DNA of 64,000 bases, from positions 80,175,212 to 80,239,211 of the forward strand of contig JAVMKO010000009.1 in the NCBI GenBank assembly GCA_032164245.1, in the 5' to 3' direction. This DNA is from Sternotherus odoratus. Taxonomy: Eukaryota; Chordata; Testudines; Kinosternidae. The translations under genes and the position numbers were made by a program. Below, piece after piece: positions 57,591 through 64,000 of the stretch; the first letter of the stretch is position 1; each line of letters begins with the position of its first letter. The notes beneath the pieces are model-generated. The model worked only from the letters and a program-made list of their open reading frames with translations. It was not told the origin of the DNA and did not search any database.

Positions 57591-57844
57591 CCCACCCAAC
57601 GTAAAAAATAAGCTCTCTTTGTTTTGTTTTTGTTTTATGGTTTTGTTTTCTGGGGACTCCAGGTGATTTTTATTCTGGCTGGTTAATTAGGTTGCAATCA
57701 AATCTGTGCTATAGCAGGCTTCTGGATCACAACACTGGTCAAGTTTTTCCCCTTGGTAACTGTTGAGGTGCATACCAGAGCCATCGTTCCTCCAGTGCAG
57801 AGATCTCATCCATCCCTTTCAGACAACTAGACCCAAAGAAGCAA

Positions 57845-57925
57845 GGTTCCTCAACCTGTGGGTCAGTACCCAAAATTGGGTGACCAGAATGTTTCAAAGG
57901 GTCACGTAGCAATTCCGTCCCACAG
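57845..57925 (+). mobile_element. hAT-like fragment (candidate)
   Basis: GGTTCCTCAACCTGTGGGTC, followed by CCCAAAATTGGGTGACCAGA and TTTCAAAGGGTCACG, resembles the left end of a hAT-type element ('ttcctcaacctgtgggtcgcgaccc'). The right end was not found, so it is truncated or the call is wrong. Confidence 0.4.
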
Positions 57926-58119
57926 GACTGGCTGGGCTCAGTTCCCTGCTCCAGGCCCTGCAACCTCTGAGGTCCCAGTATGATGACCGGGGCCCGGGTA
58001 GGCCAAATTTGAATGAGTGGCACTGCAACCCCATGAGTCAGATCACAACTCCCCTCACAAAGCAGGGTGAGCGGGGCAACCGCCCAGGGCACAAAGACTG
58101 CCAAAGACGTTTGATTTAA

Positions 58120-58195
58120 ATGTCGCAATGCACTTTCTGGAATCCCCATCTTGGGAGGCTATTAAGAACAGTTTGGACAAACACCGACTGGGTCC
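58120..58195 (+). mobile_element. CR1 LINE 3' part, left half of a split copy
   Basis: TTCTGGAATCCCCATCTTGG, GCTATTAAGAACAGTTTGG and ACAAACACCGACTGGGTCC belong to the CR1 3' region. The reading continues at 58680 after a 484-bp insertion. Confidence 0.75.
58191..58195. repeat. Target-site duplication of LTR, left
   Basis: GGTCC, also at 58680-58684. In uninterrupted CR1 copies only one GGTCCTGCC occurs at this place (compare 30136-30144). Confidence 0.75.
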
Positions 58196-58679
58196 TGTGA
58201 GGCGCCAAAGGCCTCGGCCTGCCCCACCACCACCAGTCACAGGTTCCCAGGCAACCTTTGTATCCCAGCTGCCCTCTAGTGGCTACTGAGCAATGGTGCA
58301 TTGAGTGGTTAATGGACTCCTAGCCCCACAAGAACCACTGTCCCTGGGAGTCCTGATTGGAGGAGCACCAGATCGCACTGATTGATCTGTCTGTGTGATT
58401 TAAGGCAGAAGGAGTCATGGGAAGTTGTCTGTGCACCTTGATGAATTCCTGGCTACATTGGACCCTGCCTTCTCACCTGACTCCTGAACCCAAATTGCCT
58501 GCCTTGCTCCTGATTCCTGCACCTGGTCTCTGACTCTGCCTCCAACGCTGGTCCTTGCCTCTACACCTGACTGCAGCTCTGACCTTCGGTTTGACTCCTC
58601 TTGGCTCAGGGTTACTGATTCCTGATGCTGATTCCTGCTCTAACCACTGGGTATGACTGCCCAAGCCCCAATCATGACA
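58196..58679. mobile_element. Solo LTR (484 bp) inserted in CR1
   Basis: The insertion starts TGTGAGGCGCC and ends ATCATGACA, giving TG...CA ends, and 5-bp GGTCC copies flank it. Both CR1 halves continue exactly across it. The interior is rich in CCTGACTCC/CTGATTCCTG words, as in LTRs of turtle retroelements. The strand of the LTR cannot be fixed safely. No internal retroviral region is present, so two LTRs probably recombined. ERV and Gypsy both make duplications of 4-6 bp, so the class is open. Confidence 0.75.
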
Positions 58680-58756
58680 GGTCCTGCCTTAGAACAGGGA
58701 GCTAGTCGAGATGACCTTTCCAGGTCCCCTCCATCCCTAAATTTCTATGATTCTGT
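58680..58756 (+). mobile_element. CR1 LINE 3' end, right half of the split copy
   Basis: GGTCCTGCCTTAGAACAGGG, AGATGACCTTTCCAGGTCCC and AATTTCTATGATTCTG are the CR1 3' terminus, with the ATTTCTATGATTCT-type tail. This completes the copy begun at 58120. Confidence 0.8.
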
Positions 58757-58822
58757 CACCTGCAAAATATATGTTTGTAGTCTTCTTGTAGTTGTATTTG
58801 TCACACAAGATGAGAGAGACAA

Positions 58823-58979
58823 GGTGGGTGTGGGAATATCTTTTATTGGACCAAAGTCTGATGGTGAAAAGTACAAGCTTTTGAACTATACAAACCTGAA
58901 GAAGAGTTCAATGTAGCTTAACCGCTTGTATCTTTTACCAATAGAAAGTGGTCCAATAAAAGATATTGCCTCCACCACC
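58823..58979. mobile_element. Penelope-like foldback element, second family
   Basis: Left arm 58823-58878 and right arm 58924-58979 are inverted repeats of equal length (56 bases) with about 45 matches, including an uninterrupted AATATCTTTTATTGGACCA. The centre holds CTGAAGAAGAG (58896-58906). I know this family as a turtle repeat ('ggtgggtgaggtaatatcttttattggaccaac') that I would class with Penelope-like elements. CTGAAGA fits the hammerhead core CTGANGA, but the GAAA strand is not preserved in this copy, so no ribozyme is claimed here. Confidence 0.65.
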
Positions 58980-59302
58980 AAAAGATGGCCAAGCAATAGA
59001 TGCCTGGGTACTGGTTCAGCATTAACCTAAAAAGTGAGCTGGGTTTTCCTTGGAGGTTTGTCGTTCAAACATTGCTTGAGACTGGCTAAAATCACAATCC
59101 AATGTGCTATGGATACAGTGACCATGCAAGCTATGATAATACAGTATTGTAAAGTGAATATTTATAGCACCTTTCATGATGAGCCTCTCAAGGCCCTGTA
59201 CAATCAAGACACCATAATTACACACTGACATTCTTTTTCAGAGAACATTTAAGTCTTTAATCTAGTCTAACTCAGGGACAAAGGGACCTGATCTCATATC
59301 GC
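58980..59302. other. Unclassified sequence
   Basis: TATTTATAGCACCTTTCATG with CTCAAGGCCCTGTACAATC (about 59158-59205) recalls another old interspersed repeat ('tatagcgcctttcat...ctcaaagcgctttacaa'). This is too little to delimit. Confidence 0.35.
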
Positions 59303-59488
59303 ATGGCAAGGGAGTTCCAAAGCCTTTGGGCACTGTTAACTTCCAGGATTAATTATTATAACTCTCTTCTCATTGCCCTCCATTGCCCTGACAAGGGTTT
59401 ACTATTTCTGCAGAAGAACCCAAATTCTGCTGCTAGAGTATCTCTTTGTAACACATCCACTTGGCAAACGCTTACTGCAAACATCTAG
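59303..59488 (+). mobile_element. L2-like LINE reverse-transcriptase remnant
   Basis: The plus frame reads SLWALLTSRINYYNSLLIAL, then LLFLQKNPNSAARVSL. This is close to the L2-clade block 'LvhalvtSRLDYCNsLL.glp...l..LQ.iQNsAARvl'. Only this block is seen. The usual Cys of the DYCN motif is Tyr here and no flanking motifs are in frame. It is an ancient, inactive fragment, distinct from CR1 (which has LVRPHLEYCVQFW at this position). Confidence 0.6.
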
Positions 59489-61123
59489 TGGTGCGGAGTA
59501 TTGAATCCAAAACTGCTCAGACCTTTCCTGAGCTATGAACTAATGCATTTTGCTGTCTTCATTTGTGGATACAGAACTTCTGCCCATCCCTGCGTATCGC
59601 TCATTCTTGTGCTCTGTTTCACAGGGAGTGCAAAAATCTTGTGCTCTGCTGCAGATATGACTAGAGACCACGTAGGTTTGACCCAGCCCCTCTTGAAGTC
59701 AATGGAAAGACTGTTCCATTGTCTAGAGTGATCACGGGATCATGCCCTGTGTGTGTAAGGTAAGTAAGACTCAGGCCCCTTACTCCTCAACTCCCTTGCT
59801 TTTCAGAGCAGAGGGAAAACAGAGTTGGGACCTGGGTGGAGAATGGGAGTGCCAGATCTGAGCTGGGCATGCACACAATTTTCAGCATGTAGTAAAGCAC
59901 CTTGCTATGCATTTTCAATTAGGCCTCACTTCTTCCAACAAGAAATCAGACGTTAGTACTCAGATTGGGCTCAGGTCCTTTTGTGAGTTCGGTTCTGCTT
60001 ACATTTGTGGTTGGTTTTTTTTACTTTCTGCATATGTGTGCCGTGCTCCCCAGCTGCCCTGGATCAAGCTCTGTATCCCTACAGACAACTGGCTTTACCC
60101 CATAGCTGTGAAACTCCTTGCCAACCGAAAGCTCTAGATATTTCCACCCCTTGGGATCTGAAGCTTTAAAGTTTTTCTTACAATGTGTGTGTTGGGGAAA
60201 TGACTATGTTGGCACTTCTCCCCCCCCCCGCCCCCCCACCATGCTAGTTATTACTTTTAAGCTGATTGTATAGGTTTTGGAGATGGATTCTGTGAAAGGC
60301 AGCAGGGAAAATTGTGTTGTACCTGTTGCGAGCTCTGAGGAGCAGAATGATGATGGAGGTCAAAAAAGCTATTTTCCCCATAAATATTCTTGCTTTCCCT
60401 GAGTCCCCCCCCCCCCATCCCATTCCAAGTTGGAGGTACAACTGGGACAACTGACTTACAGTCATGCATCGGAAGGAATTTATTATTTGTATAAAGCAAG
60501 CATTGTTGCATCTTCCAAAAAGATACGGGTTTTGATTTCTGGATTGTGCTCTTTTCTTGTTCGGGGTGCATCTTACACAGGGGTAAGAAAGTCTTCCCTA
60601 TCTTCTGAAATTTAGAATAGGCACCAGATTTCTGTTATTGCTGTGTTGCGAAGATTCATAAAAATGTCAAATCCCACAGCAAAGCTTACACATGTAGGTA
60701 TAGTAGAGGCCTCCAGAAACAACACACCTGTATTCAAGATCTCAAGTCAAACTGAATCTCTCTGTGCTGCTTCCAGACAGTGTTCCCAACTCCTAGGTCT
60801 CTGTATCTGACCCTACAAAGTCATTCAAAGCCCCAGTGTAAGAACATGTCACTCAAAAGTCAGCATGGATGGTCCCAGCCAGGTGCTTAATGAAAAGTGT
60901 GCCATGTTACATTTGGAAGGCCCTCCACCCTGACACAATAATTGATGTGGTCATTAAGTGATTGTTAAGCTGACTCATTAAGCCTAGCTCATTCATGCAT
61001 GGTGAATGTCCATTACATTTAACTCTACACTGGCAAGTTTCATTTCAGATATTTACTGCAGTAAACTTGTTGACTTCACATCTGTTAAGATATGCCTCGG
61101 TAAACACAAATCATTATTTAAGT
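59489..61123. other. Unique sequence, no gene recognised
   Basis: No gene recognised. C-runs at 60218-60237 and 60407-60416. A small inverted repeat CAATGGAA/TTCCATTG at 59699-59720 overlaps a copy of the recurrent TTGAAGTCAATGG motif. Confidence 0.45.
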
Positions 61124-61200
61124 CTGTGATTCCCAAACTGTGGACTGTGGACAGTCAAAGGTTCATGGAAGACCATGGAAAGCAGATTAGTCATGTGGTG
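61124..61200 (+). mobile_element. hAT-like left end (candidate)
   Basis: CTGTGATTCCCAAACTGTGG and ACTGTGGACAGTCAAAGGTT, then CATGGAAGACCATGG, resemble the end of a hAT element ('cagtggttcccaaactgtggtccgtggaccac'). The right end is absent. Confidence 0.45.
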
Positions 61201-61825
61201 ATGGTTCTTCTCCTTGCTTCCAGGTGCTAAATAGCTTTAAAAACAAGCTAAAAATACATTGGATCCTTTCCTAATATCACTCTCTCTATAAGCAATTGCT
61301 ATTGCAAGCAGAGGAATGTTACTCAAATAGGAGGGAAGGTTGTTGGCGAGGTCATCTCTGTCTTAAGATGCAGTCCACGCTAAGAGGAAAAAATGTGAGA
61401 ATCCTGATTTAAATATGAAATTATCTTTAATTCTTCAACTTATTCTATTGTCCGTTATTCATCACTGATGGCTAGGTGTGCATCCAAGAGCAGAGTATAG
61501 ACAATGAAGGTTTGCAACACAGGTGTGAGTATGTGCTTGCTCAGCCAACATGCATTCCCAAAAGGCACTAAAAGTGCAGAAAGGAAAAGCTGCCTGAGGC
61601 AGCTTTGTTGTGTTCTTGTGTGTACCCAGCTAGCGAGCTCTGCATCCTGTGGCTTGAGCGCTGCACCTGCAAACGACACATTCAGTGGCGTGTGTGACAG
61701 GCATTGGAGTGAGGCTCTGACAAAGTTATCTGTGCACTTTCTGTCTGTCTCCACCAACACCAGCTGGAGCAAATATCTCCTGTCCCATAGCCCTAGCGTA
61801 ACACCGACAGACCCCGGTTGTCTGT
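61201..61825. other. Unique sequence, no gene recognised
   Basis: Frames of 107 (plus) and 140 (minus) codons at 61455-61877 overlap and have no known domain. The minus frame also runs into the neighbouring SINE. Confidence 0.45.
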
Positions 61826-61998
61826 GATTTCTGAAGCTTAGTGTATAAGTCTCTACTGCATGAGCTAAAAGCCACATGGCTCTTCGCTAAAGCTGTAGCA
61901 GACTCCTCAATCGCTAGCTGGGCCAGGTGCCGCTAGAGGGGGACAGAGCGTCACACCAAACGGGCATGGGTAACATTAGCGCTCTGTGAAGTGTGCAA
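61826..61998 (-). mobile_element. tRNA-derived turtle SINE, antisense, B box lost
   Basis: On the minus strand the leader with CTGGCCCAGCTAGCGATTG and AGGAGTCTGCTACAGCTTTA leads to the A-box-like TTTTAGCTCATGCAG (about 61855-61870 reversed). The B-box position (near 61825-61840) has lost the GTTCRANYC match. Shares GTGCCGCTAGAGGGGGACAG-type sequence with 24770-24970. Confidence 0.65.
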
Positions 61999-62059
61999 GT
62001 GAAGACAGGAGGTCTAATGCTTGTATACTTCGCCCTGAGAGTAGCTGTGTGAACAGGAA

Positions 62060-62165
62060 GAGACATCAGGCCTGATTTAGCTCTCACTGTAAGCATTATG
62101 CAGATGTAGTGCTACTGAAAACAAGGCAGTTACTCCTGATTTATACCTGTGTGAGTAAGAAACAG
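62060..62165. repeat. Palindromic interspersed repeat fragment
   Basis: AGGCCTGATTTAGCTCTCAC at the left and TTACTCCTGATTTATACCTG at the right recall an abundant amniote repeat ('cctgattctgatctcac...actcctgatttacacc') built around a CATTGAAGTCAATGG palindrome. The centre here is CTACTGAAAACAAGGCAG, strongly diverged. Confidence 0.45.
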
Positions 62166-64000
62166 GCTCATTATTTCCTGTCACATGCTCGTCTATGGAC
62201 CCGCTGACTGCGTCTGCCCATCATGTACAAACTATAACTCTCCATTTTGTTTCTGAAAGACGCATCCTGTCCCATGAACAAGATTTTTTTTTTCTTACAA
62301 TGCATGAAACAAAACAAGAAGTACTGATTAAATTGTGTGCTTATTGTTCCCATCTGGTTTGGATCCACAACTTCCTGTTTTCTTTTACAATTCCTATTGC
62401 AGAATCGTGTGCAGAGCTGTACCGGCAGAAATGTTAGTCATGTCTGAGAAAGTCCTGAGAGAGCCAATTATGGTGCCTACTCAGTTTCCAAAGTTGGGGA
62501 GATGTAGGTGTTTAAAGGAAATTTATTGAAAGTAAAGTTTAGTATAAATGTGAAATGAAATGTATTAACGTGCTAGGTAAAAGCACAGCCAACCTTCCAT
62601 ACTTAATCAAAGTATATTAGGCAGGTAGGAGGGAATTTTTTTTTTAATATATCTTTTAATAACATATGTAAAGATTAGTTTTGTCTTAAAGTAACTGAAA
62701 AACAATTTTATAAAATTCATGCTTAGAAGCTCTTTAGGATGGCCAAGTTTGCCGAGGACTTTTTATATAGGAAACTTGCTTCGTATCCAGAAACAAAAGA
62801 TTTAAAGTGCGGTGAGCTTGCATGTGAACAGAGTTCCCGGTTAACTTGTAACTAAATCCACAAATCGAACTGATGTGGTGAAAAACATCACTTTTGCCAA
62901 TACGTATGTGATCGTAAAAAGCACAGCTATAAGTCCCCCTGGGTCGGTGTCAATTAAAAGAAGTTATTTGCTGAATTGCTGATGCATAGGACGCCTGTAC
63001 ATCTCTTGCGCACCTCATGCTTCTGATCTAGTTCTTCTTTTCCAATGTAGCACTTCAGTCCAGTGATACCATTAGTCCTGAGCCGATTTGGATTTCTGGC
63101 AAAGAGCTGCCTACATCTGTGAATCCAATGGCTCAACAGTAGGCCCAGATAAGGGATAAACGCCATCTGGATAGACAGAGGAAGCAGAGCCCTAAAACAG
63201 ATGTAGGAACATGAGGATGGAGTGACCTACTAGCAGCCTCCCATGTGTCTATGCAGGACTCCAATTGACTGATACAGCCTCATTATCACTGCCCAGAAAC
63301 GGTGCCCACACGCAGTATGCACACATACCAGCTATGCTCTCCTATACCCACTTGTGTATCTCAGCACAGTGAGCCAATGTGGAGCTCTGCTTCCTGGAAA
63401 ATAGGGGAATGTGGAATCCTCAGGTATCTTCTGCCAGCCCCCGTCCCTGCATTTGCAGCCTTGCATCTCCCAGAGCACTCCAGTATTTCCTCCAAAATGC
63501 TGATCTAGCTTCTCCTTCTAACTCTATCTGCTGAGCGGTGCAGAGGATGCCCTGCCCAAAGTGAAAGCAGGTTGTTTGGGGCTCCCTTCGTTGCTTTGCA
63601 CGGTAAAGTCTTGGATGTTCGCTTGGAACGGTTAGTTGTGAAATCTATGCAGGTCATTGAAAACAACTCGTCTTCTTGCAACCTAATCTGCCCTCTTTGC
63701 TCAGTATTGGTATGAAAGCTACATGAGCCTGGTCCAACAGGAATTAGGTCTTTGAGGGACTCAGCCCTAGATCCTCCCTTTTAACTCAACCCTAGTCTTT
63801 CTAGATGCCGAGAGGCCTTCCTGGTCTCCTGCTGTGCACGGGCTCATTCACTCAGTCAGAGCACGCATTTTTAAATGAATGAAGTCCCGATAGTTTGCAA
63901 AAAGTAACAAATCAAACTTTCCATTTAAGCTTGAAGGAAACGTGCTAGGGATTAATAAGGCACTCGCTGAGTATTATAAGGTCTTGATTTAATTTTCTCT
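62166..64000. other. Unique sequence, no gene recognised
   Basis: No gene or repeat recognised up to the end of the window. T/A-rich run at 62636-62660. Confidence 0.45.

Noticed and set aside
61455..61877. 140-codon minus-strand open frame
   Set aside because: Runs into the antisense SINE and overlaps a 107-codon plus frame; no motif.
1..64000. CRISPR array, operon or bacterial-type system
   Set aside because: No regularly spaced repeats, no dense coding and no Shine-Dalgarno-led genes. The repeat families are those of a vertebrate nuclear genome.

Overview
This window reads as non-coding nuclear DNA from a reptile, most likely a turtle (Testudines). The evidence is the repeat content. There are many truncated CR1 LINEs of the turtle/crocodile type (3' ends reading like TTCTTATGTTCTTATG or CCCTATGATTCTATG), tRNA-like SINEs with an A box TTAGCTCAGGCAG, Penelope-like foldback remnants containing GGCACCTTAAAGACTAAC, MIR/CORE-type SINEs, and several families of hAT-like non-autonomous DNA transposons. 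I see no convincing protein-coding exon of a host gene, no rRNA or tRNA gene and no CRISPR. The open frames are short (at most about 180 codons) and either random or fragments of LINE reverse transcriptases.

Layout. 1-7.8 kb: mostly unique AT-rich sequence with a hAT-like fragment (1.2 kb), an antisense CR1 (2.8-3.1 kb) and an LTR-like block (5.4-6.15 kb). 7.8-8.6 kb: antisense CR1 reverse-transcriptase fragment carrying a 93-bp Penelope-like insertion with 15-bp target-site duplications. 8.6-18.5 kb: mostly unique, with a tRNA-SINE (11.6 kb), a Penelope-like element (15.6-15.9 kb), a CR1 piece (16.1 kb) and a perfect 39-bp inverted duplication (17.0/17.4 kb). 18.5-19.2 kb: probable solo LTR. 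21.47-22.04 kb: hAT-type element with an expanded G-rich minisatellite. 23.4-23.7 kb: CpG-rich multi-hairpin element. 24-33.6 kb: unique sequence with a SINE and CR1 tails. 34.8-36.05 kb: a hAT element nested in another terminal-inverted-repeat element. 36.3-36.8 kb: probable solo LTR. 39-41.2 kb: CORE-SINE tail, a hAT element and CR1. 43.0-43.6 kb: nested short DNA elements. 44.65-45.4 kb: Tx1/L1-type LINE remnant (minus strand). 47.1-47.8 kb: RTE-type LINE remnant (plus strand), followed by a MIR-like SINE split by a hairpin element. 51.9-53.5 kb: a TIR element, an antisense CR1 and an antisense MIR-like SINE. 57.3-59.5 kb: a second multi-hairpin element, a CR1 tail split by a solo LTR, a Penelope-like foldback and an L2-like LINE remnant. 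61.8-62.2 kb: a SINE and a palindromic repeat fragment. The rest is unique sequence where I see nothing definable.

There is no gene system here in the operon sense. What the window shows is a layered record of insertions: ancient MIR/L2/RTE/Tx1 remnants, then CR1, then DNA transposons, Penelope-like elements and LTRs inserted into them. Several insertions can be delimited to the base from terminal inverted repeats and target-site duplications visible here. The least ordinary signals are the hammerhead-ribozyme-like cores in the Penelope-like remnants, hairpins that keep their pairing while their stem sequence differs between copies, the perfect 39-bp inverted duplication, and a hAT element whose middle has grown into a G-rich tandem array. 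Family names come from recognition, not from a database search; the duplications and inverted repeats were read directly from the bases.
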